Of a stretch of 64,000 nt of DNA, positions 7,218 to 15,662 are shown one piece after another. Each line of letters opens with the position of its first letter. Position 1 is the stretch's first letter. A program made the position numbers and the translations under genes. The stretch lies in contig JAKBWA010000064.1 of assembly GCA_021841025.1 (NCBI GenBank), positions 62,001 through 126,000 on the forward strand, written 5' to 3'. The notes beneath the pieces were generated by a model. It worked only from the letters and a program-made list of their open reading frames with translations. It searched no databases and had not been told where the DNA came from. Source of the stretch: Bacillota bacterium (GTDB lineage: Bacteria > Bacillota > Sulfobacillia > Sulfobacillales > Sulfobacillaceae).

Positions 7218-8813
7218 CTGAATAATCATCGTTCTCAACATGCGTCGTCACCAAGAAGCCGCAGCATCGGGTTTTCAGCCGGGATTATCTTTGCCGCCAC
7301 CCTTATTAGCCGTTTTACCGGATTCTTTCGTGAAGTGGTTATGGCGGCATACTTCAGCACCTCAGCGCTCACCGATGCATGGCTGATGGCTTCCGTATTG
7401 CCAAACCTCCTCTTCAGTACCATTAACAGCGCTATCTCCGTGACTGTCATTCCTTTAATGACTCAAGCCGATCGGGATTTGTCCAAACGATCGGTCCAGA
7501 ACTTCATCAATGAGCTGTTTACCGTGATTGTGCTCTTGTCCATATTGCTAATTGGATTTGGAGAAGTGCTAGCACCATGGCTTATGCATCTAATAGCCCC
7601 TGGCTTTCACGGCCATAAATTGGCGTTAACAATTTCTATGACCCGCATCATGATCCCGACAATTTTGTTTTGGGGGCTCTCAGGTCTGGTTGTAGGAATT
7701 CTACAGGAGCGGGAAGAGTTTTTGTATCCTGCCTTATCTCCTGTCGCGATCAATATCGTCCGCATCGGCAGCATTATTGTTCTTGGACACTTTTTTAGCA
7801 TTCGCGGCGTCGCGATGGGATTTCTTTTCTCCGTGCTGGCCCAGTTATTCGTCACCTTGCCCGTACTCAAGCGTACCGGGCTGCACTTGCATTTCCGTTG
7901 GCACTTTTCCCACCCTTATTTGGGAAAAATGCTTCGTATGGCAGGACCCTTCCTTCTCACCACGTCGGTCGGAACCGTGGGGATTATAGTTGACCGTATT
8001 TTGGCCTCTTCACTGGTCACGGGAAGCATCTCTGCCCTTAACTACTCCTATGTGTTAGTACAAATTCCCGTAGGTTTATTGATTTCGTCGTTGACCACTC
8101 CCGTTTACACGCGATTATCTCAGCACCAGAGCCGGCACGATGTTGCCACATACAAACAACTGGCGATGAAGGGATTTCGGCTCGTGGTCGTAATCATTGT
8201 GCCTATCACGCTGTGGTTCATGATTCTGGCCATTCCTATCATGCGCTTGATTTATCAGCACGGTGCCTTTTCCAACTATTCCACGCACATTACGGCCAGC
8301 ACTTTATTGTTTTGGTCCATTGGCCTTCCGGGATTCGGCCTGTCCTTTTATCTGCAAAAGTTGTTTTTTGCCACCCAAGACACCAAAAGCCCTGCCCGTT
8401 TTAGCATTATCACCATCGCCTTTAATATCATCGGTGACTTGATATTGGTGCATCTTTTACAAGCCGATGGACTGGCTTTGGCCACGGCTCTGTCCGCTTG
8501 GGTCAACACCACTCTACTGTCAGTCAAGGCACTTCGGCCCCGTCACAACCGAGATCTCATATTGCGTCCTTTTGTCGTAAAGATCACCGTCACTGCCGGG
8601 ATTACAGCTCTTATCGTTTATATGCTCCGACAATGGTTTTCGCTCGATTATATCAAAGGCTTTCTGCCTTTAGCGTTTGCTCTTCTCGTGACAATCGCCC
8701 TGTCTTCTCTTGTTTATGCAGTTTTACTCACAATCTTTCGCTTTCCCGAAATCCGCGATTTGTTAAGACGTCTCATAAAAGATCGTCACGCCTTCCAATC
8801 TTCCGAAACCTAA
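7218..8813 (+). CDS. murJ: Lipid II flippase MurJ/MviN
   Basis: Polytopic inner-membrane flippase that moves lipid II outwards for peptidoglycan synthesis. The MurJ signature is clear: IGFSAGIIFAATLISRFTG, FFREVVMAAYFS, then ALTDAWLMASVLPNLL. Around 14 hydrophobic segments span about 530 residues. The start is unusual. The only classical start codons in frame are TTGs at 7110 and 7188, both before the strong ribosome site GGAAGGCGGG (7201-7210). A CTG at 7218-7220 lies 7 nt after that site. The ATG at 7211 is in another frame and stops after four codons. Either CTG is used or a single extra T in the sequence hides MAAENHRSQ. otsA follows by about 70 bp with its own promoter. Confidence 0.9.
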   Translation: MNNHRSQHASSPRSRSIGFSAGIIFAATLISRFTGFFREVVMAAYFSTSALTDAWLMASVLPNLLFSTINSAISVTVIPLMTQADRDLSKRSVQNFINELFTVIVLLSILLIGFGEVLAPWLMHLIAPGFHGHKLALTISMTRIMIPTILFWGLSGLVVGILQEREEFLYPALSPVAINIVRIGSIIVLGHFFSIRGVAMGFLFSVLAQLFVTLPVLKRTGLHLHFRWHFSHPYLGKMLRMAGPFLLTTSVGTVGIIVDRILASSLVTGSISALNYSYVLVQIPVGLLISSLTTPVYTRLSQHQSRHDVATYKQLAMKGFRLVVVIIVPITLWFMILAIPIMRLIYQHGAFSNYSTHITASTLLFWSIGLPGFGLSFYLQKLFFATQDTKSPARFSIITIAFNIIGDLILVHLLQADGLALATALSAWVNTTLLSVKALRPRHNRDLILRPFVVKITVTAGITALIVYMLRQWFSLDYIKGFLPLAFALLVTIALSSLVYAVLLTIFRFPEIRDLLRRLIKDRHAFQSSET

Positions 8814-8853
8814 ATTGGCAAGAACGGCACGCATGCTGAAATCAGCGCGGTTA

Positions 8854-8862
8854 TGGTACAAT
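8854..8862 (+). promoter_or_regulatory. Extended -10 promoter for otsAB
   Basis: TGGTACAAT just after murJ. Transcription would start near 8869, which leaves a very short leader carrying GAGAGGTGA before the otsA ATG at 8886. No good -35 is visible. Confidence 0.45.
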
Positions 8863-8885
8863 ATGACATAAGAGAGGTGACGATC

Positions 8886-10334
8886 ATGTCTATTAAGCAA
8901 CTGATCGAGGCTCCTCTTGTTGTGGTTACGAATCGGGAGCCATACATTGATGAGCGTTCCGATCATGGAATTCGAACCGTGCAAAAGGCGGGCGGAGTGG
9001 TATCTGCTCTGGATCCGCTTTTGCAGGATATTGGCGGTCAATGGATAGCATGGGGCAGCGGAAATGCTGACATTGAGTCCTCTTCCGGGGGAAAGCGCCA
9101 GGTGCCTCCGGACAACCCGCGGTACACTTTGCACCGTATTTTCTTGAATCAAGATGAGATTCAGGGTTATTATGCCAAATATTCCAATCAGGGACTTTGG
9201 CCACTAAGCCATATGCTGATTGAACGTGCTCAATTTTCACGGCGCGCTTGGCAGGTTTACCGTATTGTCAACCAAAAATTTGCAAAACGTGCCAGCTCCG
9301 TGACCCCGGAAAGAGCCTGGATTTTTTCTCATGACTATCAACTGGCGTTGTTTCCTGCTTTCGTGCGCAGGACACGACCCGACGTAGCTATTGCGCACTT
9401 CTGGCATATCCCGTGGCCTCCTTATACCATCTTTCGGTTATGCCCACAACATCCAGAAATATTGCGAGGACTTTTAGGAGCAGATGTTCTCGGATTTCAA
9501 AGTGACGTTGATGTGGACAATTTTATGAATACCGTAGAGCGCACCTTGAAGGTTTCTGTCGATCCAGAGAACAAAACGATTCATTGGCAGAACCGCATCG
9601 TGCACGTGAAATCTTTTCCCATTTCTGTTGACTTTGACAACATTCAAGAACTGGTGCAAAGCCCCCGAATATCCCGCTGGGTCCGGGGAATTAGACGCCA
9701 TATTGAACGGCGAGACCAAATTCTCGGAATTTCTGTTGACCGGGCAGACTACACCAAAGGTCTCCTTCCACGCCTTGAGGCTATCAAGGAATTTTACACC
9801 CTGTATCCTCAATACCGGGAGCGGGTCACGTACGTGCAAGTTGTCGTACCGTCTCGGACCGAAGTGGCGGAATACCGCAGGCTCTATGAAAGAGTTGCCA
9901 AAAAGACACAAGAAGTAAACGGGCAATTCCAGAGTTCAACCTGGATTCCTATTATTACGCTGCGTCATAACATTGATCGTCCCCGGCTCATGGGCCTATT
10001 TCGTGCGGCAGATTTTGCCGTGGTCAGTTCCTTGGTAGATGGCATGAACCTTGTTTCTAAGGAATTTGTAGCCGCCCAAGTCGACAAACGGGGCGTGTTG
10101 CTATTAAGTGAAACCACGGGAGCTGCACACGAATTGGAAAATGAGGCCTTCCCCATTAATCCTCTGGATCCGGAAGGATTTGCAAACACTTTGCATGAAG
10201 CGTTGTCCATTTCCGCTGATGAACGGGCTCTTCGTATAGCCCGGATGCGTGAACATCTGCAAAAGCATACCATATATGACTGGATGGCTGACATTTTTAT
10301 CACACTGAAGGCGGCTGCACAATCTTATGTCTGA
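8886..10334 (+). CDS. otsA: Trehalose-6-phosphate synthase
   Basis: GT20 glycosyltransferase that makes trehalose-6-phosphate from a nucleotide-glucose and glucose-6-phosphate, 482 aa, cytoplasmic. Visible family motifs are VVTNREPY and KAGGVVSALDPLL near the N-terminus, WIFSHDYQLALFPA, HFWHIPWPP, LLGADVLGFQ, DRADYTKGLLPRL (sugar-phosphate binding) and SLVDGMNLVSKEFVAAQ. The chosen ATG has AGAGAGGTGA upstream; the ATG at 8853 is inside the promoter. The stop overlaps the otsB start by 8 bp, so the two are translationally coupled. Trehalose serves as a compatible solute and as the precursor for GlgE. Which nucleotide sugar it uses cannot be told. Confidence 0.95.
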   Translation: MSIKQLIEAPLVVVTNREPYIDERSDHGIRTVQKAGGVVSALDPLLQDIGGQWIAWGSGNADIESSSGGKRQVPPDNPRYTLHRIFLNQDEIQGYYAKYSNQGLWPLSHMLIERAQFSRRAWQVYRIVNQKFAKRASSVTPERAWIFSHDYQLALFPAFVRRTRPDVAIAHFWHIPWPPYTIFRLCPQHPEILRGLLGADVLGFQSDVDVDNFMNTVERTLKVSVDPENKTIHWQNRIVHVKSFPISVDFDNIQELVQSPRISRWVRGIRRHIERRDQILGISVDRADYTKGLLPRLEAIKEFYTLYPQYRERVTYVQVVVPSRTEVAEYRRLYERVAKKTQEVNGQFQSSTWIPIITLRHNIDRPRLMGLFRAADFAVVSSLVDGMNLVSKEFVAAQVDKRGVLLLSETTGAAHELENEAFPINPLDPEGFANTLHEALSISADERALRIARMREHLQKHTIYDWMADIFITLKAAAQSYV

Positions 10335-11157
10335 ACATTATTTCACTTTGGCAAGGTTATATTCTCTATCACGACAGTTTCACGCCCGAAGCTGGGTCTG
10401 GTTTTTGGATATTGATGGAACGCTTTTGGATATTGCTCCCTCTCCTTTAGCCGTCACAGTTCCAGACGACCTGATAGTGTCATTGAACCGACTGGCAGAA
10501 AGCCCACGTCATCGGATCGCTTTGATCAGCGGGCGATCGCTAGCCGATATCGATCAGCTCTTCCCCAACCCTCTGTTTAGCAAGAGTGGAAACCACGGGG
10601 CCGAGTATTATTGCAACAACAAAACATGGTTGCATTACTCGTCCCGGCGGTTTCTTGCCGTACGTCCCCGAGTCCTAGATACCCTGGCTTCGCTTCCTGA
10701 ACAATTCCCCGGGCTATTCATAGAAGACAAACAGTACTCACTGAGTGTACACTATCGCCATGTCAACTCTTCACAGCACGCACTGCTCAGCACGATACTG
10801 AGAACCCGCCTGTCTTCTGTGGAGAGCATCACAATCCACCCTGCAAAATTGTGCTGGGAAATTCGTCCAGATCCTGGTCCCACCAAAGCTGATGCAGTTC
10901 AACGGTTGTATAACCAAATCTCACCACAGCTTCCAAAGCCGACCCTACCCGTCATCATGGGCGACGACCGAACCGATGAAGACGCATTTGGAGCGGTCAA
11001 CCCGGCAGTTACCATTCACGTGGGCAATCATAATCGTCCGACTCAAGCTCTCTACCGGATCAATTCGCCCCAACAAGTGCGGGACCTTATCACCGATGTC
11101 AGTCGTGCTGCGTGTTTTTTCGCTGAGGCCAGTCTTTCTCCCGAAGATAATGGATAA
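10327..11157 (+). CDS. otsB: Trehalose-6-phosphate phosphatase
   Basis: HAD-superfamily phosphatase that removes phosphate from trehalose-6-phosphate, 276 aa. The nucleophile motif is WFLDIDGTLLDIAP (about residues 24-37). ISGRSLADIDQLF is motif II and MGDDRTDEDAFGAV is the metal-binding motif IV. SGNHGAEYY is typical of OtsB caps. The ATG overlaps the end of otsA. The 3' end overlaps the convergent methionine gene by 59 bp (11099-11157), so the two mRNAs are complementary at their ends. Confidence 0.95.
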   Translation: MSEHYFTLARLYSLSRQFHARSWVWFLDIDGTLLDIAPSPLAVTVPDDLIVSLNRLAESPRHRIALISGRSLADIDQLFPNPLFSKSGNHGAEYYCNNKTWLHYSSRRFLAVRPRVLDTLASLPEQFPGLFIEDKQYSLSVHYRHVNSSQHALLSTILRTRLSSVESITIHPAKLCWEIRPDPGPTKADAVQRLYNQISPQLPKPTLPVIMGDDRTDEDAFGAVNPAVTIHVGNHNRPTQALYRINSPQQVRDLITDVSRAACFFAEASLSPEDNG

Positions 11158-12988
11158 TCGATGTCAGTGGTTCAATGCGATTAAACGACGGAACCAAATA
11201 TACCCCCTGAATAGACGGCATAAGGCGCTCTATCAGTTCAAGCGCCAGATCAACGCCTAAGGCTGTTCCGTCCTGCACGTGTTCGAACTGCCGCAGAATC
11301 TTGTCTCCAATCACGATACCGGGCACTTCATTGTGCAAATACGTAGCCTGGCGATAAGACACCAAAGGCATAACCCCCAGAAGCAAGGGCACGGGCAATG
11401 GCCCTACTTCCTGCAAAAACCGTTCAAGCTGTTCCGCTTGGTATATGGGCTGGGACATGACAAAATGAGCTCCGGCTTCCAGTTTTTCGCGCAATCGCAA
11501 GATTTCCTGCTGGCGGTCCACCGCATTGGGATTCACACCCACACCGATATCAAAATTGGTGTGCCCGCCAATTTTTTGGCCTAAGGCATCCTCGCCTCGG
11601 TTAAAGGCGTGCAATACTTTCACTAAGCCTATGGAATTAATGTCATAGACAGCTGACGCGTGAGCATAATCTCCCAGTCCTGGAGGGTCTCCAGTGAGTG
11701 CTAGCACATTACGAATACCTAAGGCGTGGGCTCCGAGCAAATCACTTTGCAAACCCATAATGTTACGATCTCGGGTTGTAAAGTGCAGTATGCTTTGAAT
11801 CGGCACGCGTTCGGAAATGAGGCGCGCTGTTGCGAGAGCGCTCATTCTGACTCTAGCCATGGGGCTATCGCCGATATTAATGGCATCTACACCCTGATCG
11901 ATGAGAACATTGGCTGCTTCCAACAAACGATGAGGATTCACGCCCCTAGGCGGATCCAATTCAACACTGACAATAAAACGTTTATGGAAGAATTGAGAAA
12001 TTCCCTGTTCTTGCGATTCTCCATGTCCAGCATCTCCCACTCCACTATCCGTCATTTCATTTAACGGCGGCATCAACAAAGTAGCGGGAGTATGACGCAA
12101 GGCGGCCTCGAGCGCTCGGATGTGTTGCCAATTCGTTCCGCAACATCCTCCCATAACGCGGCATCCCGCCGCGCTAAGAGCCGAAGCAATCGTAGCGACA
12201 TAGCGCGGGCTGGCAGGATAGTGCACATGCCCATTCACAAACCCAGGCTGGCCAGCGTTGGGATACGCTGATAAGGGAATTCCCAATTCTTTCGCCTTAG
12301 GAGCCATACGGATGATAGCATCCAAAAGAGGAGCCGGGCCACTGCCGCAATTGGCGCCCGCCAGCGCGGGCGGCCCGCCCGGCAAAGATGCCATAGCTTC
12401 TATAGCCTGTTCGGGAGTCACTCCATAAAAAGTTGCCCCTTGCGGTGAAAAAGCAAAGGAAACAAAGACAGGCAGATTACTTTCTTGGCGGATGGTTTGT
12501 ACGGCTGCGCGTACGCTGCCCAGATCGGACATGGTTTCTACAATAAATCCATCGACACCGCCCGCCAGTAATCCTGCCACGGCGGGGCGAAAATAATCGA
12601 GAGCTTTGTCGTAGTTCACCGATGGCACAACCTGAGAATCCACTGGTTGAGCCAAAGGGCCTATCACTCCAATGATCCAGGCATCTTGACCAAAGATATC
12701 ACGGGCATGCCGCGCAATTTGCGCGGCCCGGCGGTTAAGTTCCACAACATCCGTGTCAATTCCTAATGAAGAGAGCTTGTGCCCATTAGCAGCGAATGTA
12801 TGGGTTTCAATCAACCGGGCACCTGCTTCAAGATATTTCAGGTGCAGATTCAACAACAAATCCGGCTGACGCATGGGAACCAAAGGCAGAGCAACCGAAC
12901 TGATCCCCTCATCCATCAATGCCGTACCGACCGCACCATCTCCCAAAATCCAGCCATCTTCCTGCAATATCTCGGTTAAGCTTTTCAC
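11099..12988 (-). CDS. Homocysteine S-methyltransferase / methylenetetrahydrofolate reductase fusion
   Basis: Bifunctional 629-aa protein like Bacillus YitJ. Residues about 1-310 are a homocysteine methyltransferase barrel with GDGAVGTALMDEG, THTFAANGHKL, zinc ligand Cys in GANCGSGPAP, and the Cys pair in MGGCCGTN. Residues about 345-629 are a MetF-type flavoprotein with VSVELDPPRG, ILHFTTRDRN and ALTGDPPG. GTG 12988 has AGAGGA 9 nt upstream and forms a GTGA overlap with the stop of the preceding gene. An upstream in-frame start would run deep into that gene. It is the last gene of the SAM-riboswitch operon. The fusion lets one protein make methyl-THF and transfer a methyl to homocysteine; the true methyl donor is not proven. 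Confidence 0.92.
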   Translation of the reverse strand: MKSLTEILQEDGWILGDGAVGTALMDEGISSVALPLVPMRQPDLLLNLHLKYLEAGARLIETHTFAANGHKLSSLGIDTDVVELNRRAAQIARHARDIFGQDAWIIGVIGPLAQPVDSQVVPSVNYDKALDYFRPAVAGLLAGGVDGFIVETMSDLGSVRAAVQTIRQESNLPVFVSFAFSPQGATFYGVTPEQAIEAMASLPGGPPALAGANCGSGPAPLLDAIIRMAPKAKELGIPLSAYPNAGQPGFVNGHVHYPASPRYVATIASALSAAGCRVMGGCCGTNWQHIRALEAALRHTPATLLMPPLNEMTDSGVGDAGHGESQEQGISQFFHKRFIVSVELDPPRGVNPHRLLEAANVLIDQGVDAINIGDSPMARVRMSALATARLISERVPIQSILHFTTRDRNIMGLQSDLLGAHALGIRNVLALTGDPPGLGDYAHASAVYDINSIGLVKVLHAFNRGEDALGQKIGGHTNFDIGVGVNPNAVDRQQEILRLREKLEAGAHFVMSQPIYQAEQLERFLQEVGPLPVPLLLGVMPLVSYRQATYLHNEVPGIVIGDKILRQFEHVQDGTALGVDLALELIERLMPSIQGVYLVPSFNRIEPLTSIIHYLREKDWPQRKNTQHD

Positions 12989-13971
12989 CGTAAACCGTCC
13001 TCTTGGCGGATTTCCTCCACAGCCTTTTGCATGACGCGCAACTTTTCTTCGGCTTCTTCCCATGTTCGGGTCTTCAAGCCGCAATCCGGGTCAATTAACA
13101 AATTCTCTATGGGTACAATTTCCAGTGCTCTACGAATCCCGGCTTTTACCTCATCAACCGACTCAACTCGGTGGGAATGGACGTCGACCACTCCAAGCGC
13201 CAATTCCTTAGACTTTGGCCAAGGATAGCGAGCTAGCAAATCCAACAATGCAAAATGCTGATTGGCCGCCTCGAGATCGAGCTGGTCAACTGGCAAATCA
13301 TAGAGACCGGGTAAAATCGTCTCAAAGTCACCATAACAAATATGACTGATAGTTTTGGCCGGAAGATTGTGAGTCACCACCGCCATCGCCTCGATGGCCA
13401 GCTCCAGTTCATCGGGCCTAGTAGAAATTGCGGGTTCGTCGATTTGAATATACTGAGCTCCGGCGCGGGCTAAGGCCATGGCTTCTTCATGAACCAACTG
13501 CGCCAGATCCATCACCAGAGAGCGACGATCAGGATAGTAGGCGTTAAAAGACCAGTCACAAATGGTGTAAGGACCAGTAAGCATGCCTTTGACAGGATGA
13601 GATGTCAACTCGGAAGCCCTTTTCCAGGCATCCACGGTTAATCCCACTGAATTACCTAACGATACAACGTTTTCCACTATCGGTTTCTTGTAATAACGAT
13701 TGCCATAAGAGCGTACTGGCAGGGATTGTGAAAATCCTTGCCAGTTTTCAGCAAAGTAGGCCACCATATCGCCACGTTCCATTTCCCCATGAACAAAAAT
13801 ATCGATGTCCAACGCTTCTTGCAAGGCAATAACCTGACGTGTTGCCTCTTGTTCCGCTTCACGTAATTGCTGTGCTGAAATTTGAGCGCGCCGGAATTGC
13901 GAACGCGCGGTGATAAGTGTATTGGGTTTAGGAAAACTCCCCACACTCGTGGTCAATAAATGTTTAGCCAT
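12985..13971 (-). CDS. Core-MetE methionine synthase (catalytic-domain type)
   Basis: 328-aa protein matching only the C-terminal catalytic half of cobalamin-independent methionine synthase. It opens LLTTSVGSFPKP. The zinc site looks intact: HIC in TISHICYGDF and Cys in DPDCGLKTR, with an acidic LEAAN between them. QIDEPAIS is the homocysteine-binding region. Short core-MetE enzymes lack the N-terminal folate domain, and some members take the methyl group from a corrinoid protein. The gene starts 27 bp after the paralogue upstream and overlaps the next gene by 4 bp, within the SAM-riboswitch operon. Confidence 0.88.
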   Translation of the reverse strand: MAKHLLTTSVGSFPKPNTLITARSQFRRAQISAQQLREAEQEATRQVIALQEALDIDIFVHGEMERGDMVAYFAENWQGFSQSLPVRSYGNRYYKKPIVENVVSLGNSVGLTVDAWKRASELTSHPVKGMLTGPYTICDWSFNAYYPDRRSLVMDLAQLVHEEAMALARAGAQYIQIDEPAISTRPDELELAIEAMAVVTHNLPAKTISHICYGDFETILPGLYDLPVDQLDLEAANQHFALLDLLARYPWPKSKELALGVVDVHSHRVESVDEVKAGIRRALEIVPIENLLIDPDCGLKTRTWEEAEEKLRVMQKAVEEIRQEDGLR

Positions 13972-13998
13972 GACAACTGTCCGCCCTTTCTCTGCCTC

Positions 13999-14970
13999 TT
14001 ATGCGTTAATTCGTAACTTAATGTTCCGGAGCAAATGAATTTTTTGCTCAGCCCGGTCCGGTGGCAAAAATTCCAGTCCACAACTCGGATGAATCCATGT
14101 CCTCTCATCGCCTTGTTGGCGAAGGACTGGCTCCACTATTCGAATAAGCTCCTCAGGCGCTTCCATTCGAACGTTGCGAGCATCAATGACACCCAAGCCC
14201 ACGGCAACGTTCAATTTATCTACCGCTAAAATGTCCAGAACCCGGGGTTCACTCACAGCATCACAAGAAATTCGCGATAACGGTAATTGCGAAAGCGTGT
14301 CTAACCATAACGATGATTTACCCCAGTAAAGCGCAATACTGTGTTCTATTTCCACTTCGGGGTCCATTAAAGTCTTGTATGCTTCTTGCACTCGAGAAGC
14401 AGACCAGGACGAGGATGAGTAGGCTAAAGAAGGCTCATCCCACTGCACTTCTACGACGCCTGTGCTCGCCAAGTGCCTTACCGCAAGACGCATGACGTCA
14501 ATTAAATCCGCCAGCAAATTATCGGTATTTCCGTAACTGGTGTCCTCCTGCAGATCGAGAAAGGTGAATAGTCCGGGCAAAGCCACTTTTAAGGGTACAC
14601 GTGAGTACGACGCCGCTTCCCGGCTCCAAGCCGCTAAGGTTCCTCCCTGGTACTGCAAGCGCCCTGTAATCAATGGGTGTCTCACATAAAAATTGTTGTC
14701 AAACAAACGAATGAGCCCGGCACTATGCACATTGTCGAGATCACGCACAACAGGATCAAATAAATCATACCACCGGATTTGACCATCAGTCGTACGGTCC
14801 AAATTCGCGGAGAATGCCTGATCCAAAACGCGACGTGTCACTTCGCTATAGGTTTCAAATAGTTGGGTTGGCGTTATTAATCCTTTTTCAAACCGTTGAA
14901 TCGCAGATCTGACACTCGGGCCTGATCCAGCTAGGATTTTGGGGTATGAGCCCATCACTGTCGTCTTCAT
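13999..14970 (-). CDS. MetE-like protein, incomplete zinc site
   Basis: 323-aa second core-MetE-like protein, the first gene after the SAM riboswitch. It opens MKTTVMGSYPKILAG, and VEVQWDEPSLAY and IHPSCGLEFLPPDRA are recognisable MetE motifs. The HxC zinc pair seen in the neighbour is replaced by HSIALYWG, so the first cysteine ligand is absent. ATG 14970 has AGGAGA about 11 nt upstream and overlaps the stop of a 36-codon leader ORF. Options are a partner subunit, a synthase with altered metal chemistry, or a different methyltransferase of the UROD/MetE superfamily. Function beyond the superfamily is not certain. Confidence 0.8.
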   Translation of the reverse strand: MKTTVMGSYPKILAGSGPSVRSAIQRFEKGLITPTQLFETYSEVTRRVLDQAFSANLDRTTDGQIRWYDLFDPVVRDLDNVHSAGLIRLFDNNFYVRHPLITGRLQYQGGTLAAWSREAASYSRVPLKVALPGLFTFLDLQEDTSYGNTDNLLADLIDVMRLAVRHLASTGVVEVQWDEPSLAYSSSSWSASRVQEAYKTLMDPEVEIEHSIALYWGKSSLWLDTLSQLPLSRISCDAVSEPRVLDILAVDKLNVAVGLGVIDARNVRMEAPEELIRIVEPVLRQQGDERTWIHPSCGLEFLPPDRAEQKIHLLRNIKLRINA

Positions 14971-15077
14971 TTTTCTGGTATCTCTCCTGTCTTGCGCAAA
15001 ATTAGCACCATTGAAAGGTCGTTACGCATAGCCGTCTTCTTAAAGGTCAGCCCAAGCGCATCAAGCCCCACAACCAT
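14967..15077 (-). CDS. Possible 36-codon leader ORF
   Basis: Open frame starting ATG just after the riboswitch U-tract (MVVGLDALGLTFKK) and ending in a TGA that shares ATGA with the next gene. No ribosome site precedes it because the U-tract does. Internal ATGs could serve instead. Its end-to-start fit could allow translational coupling, but it may be chance. Confidence 0.2.
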   Translation of the reverse strand: MVVGLDALGLTFKKTAMRNDLSMVLILRKTGEIPEK

Positions 15078-15105
15078 AAAAAAACGCCTACTCGAGAAGA
15101 GGCGC
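15078..15105 (-). terminator. Intrinsic terminator of the SAM riboswitch
   Basis: Minus strand GCGCCT, a 10-nt loop, AGGCGT, then a run of seven T. The loop contains CTTCTCGAG, part of the strand that otherwise forms the antiterminator. This is the OFF form. Confidence 0.85.
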
Positions 15106-15217
15106 ACGCTCTTCTCATCTTAAAGAATACTTAATGTATTCTTCCGGAATTGGCACCCACCTTGCAGGGGTTGCCGGGCTTCATCGGGCCAGTCCCTCTA
15201 CCACTCTGGATAAGAAG
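15094..15217 (-). ncRNA. SAM-I (S-box) riboswitch with antiterminator
   Basis: Minus-strand aptamer with all core elements: P1 5' strand CTTCTTATC (about 15217-15209), GAGGGACTGGCCC, GATGAAGCCCGGCAACC (15185-15169), GGGTGCCAATTCC (15158-15146), a perfect P4 hairpin AAGAATAC/GTATTCTT (15143-15123), and P1 3' strand GATGAGAAG (15119-15111). GAGAAGAG (15116-15109) can instead pair with CTCTTCTC (15101-15094), which destroys the terminator. With SAM bound, P1 holds GATGAGAAG and the terminator forms. This is known S-box logic and switches off the methionine genes downstream. Confidence 0.95.
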
Positions 15218-15239
15218 TATTCCTATAGAATTGATTAGC

Positions 15240-15268
15240 AAAATATCATGGCCTGCGAATATGGTCAA
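15240..15268 (-). promoter_or_regulatory. Promoter of the SAM-riboswitch methionine operon
   Basis: Minus strand -35 TTGACC (15268-15263), 17-nt spacer ending TGA, -10 TATTTT (15245-15240). It lies about 25 nt before P1 of the aptamer. It is back to back with the plus promoter at 15291. Confidence 0.75.
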
Positions 15269-15290
15269 GGGGACAATTCCAAAAATATAA

Positions 15291-15319
15291 TTGCCACTTA
15301 TTTCCATTCGTGGTAGCAT
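15291..15319 (+). promoter_or_regulatory. Promoter of the 95-aa membrane protein
   Basis: -35 TTGCCA, 17-nt spacer, -10 TAGCAT, followed by AGGAGGTG and the ATG at 15342. The -10 is only a partial match. Confidence 0.4.
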
Positions 15320-15341
15320 GAAACTCAGGAGGTGTTGAACC

Positions 15342-15629
15342 ATGTTTCCTGGGCCATCGGTTTCGCGCGATCGGCATTCGGACAACTCTCAGAAAAAAGC
15401 GAGGGGTTCTCGGCGCCGACCCTTCTTTTATCGCTTAGTCCTGTATGTCATCATTGCAGCCATTTTAGTGATCTGGCAACTCCGCATTGTCATTATAGAA
15501 TTAGGGAATCTTCAACATGAGTTGGAAACCTGGACAACAACTCGCACAATCCTCGCAACATTTCTTTCTTATGTTTTGACCCACACAGCTCATTTCGTGC
15601 ATCATTTGTGGACAAACATTTTCCACTGA
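15342..15629 (+). CDS. Small single-pass membrane protein, unknown
   Basis: 95-aa protein with no recognised family. A basic, charged N-terminus (QKKARGSRRRPFFYR) precedes one hydrophobic segment, LVLYVIIAAILVIWQLRIVII (about residues 32-52). A helical tail with several Thr and His residues follows. The ribosome site AGGAGGTG is the best in this region, 8 nt before the ATG, which argues strongly that it is real. It is divergent from the SAM-riboswitch operon and followed by an inverted repeat. The positive-inside rule places the N-terminus in the cytoplasm. Confidence 0.7.
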   Translation: MFPGPSVSRDRHSDNSQKKARGSRRRPFFYRLVLYVIIAAILVIWQLRIVIIELGNLQHELETWTTTRTILATFLSYVLTHTAHFVHHLWTNIFH

Positions 15630-15662
15630 CGGCCCTTGGGTCTTCTGATACGAGGAAGACGG

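Noticed and set aside
14985..15060. Second SAM-I aptamer (GGTGCTAAT motif near the met start)
   Set aside because: Only that short string matches; there is no P1, kink-turn or GAAGCC element, and the full aptamer lies upstream.
15131..15385. 84-codon minus ORF
   Set aside because: It covers the SAM-I aptamer and its promoter; the RNA structure explains the sequence.
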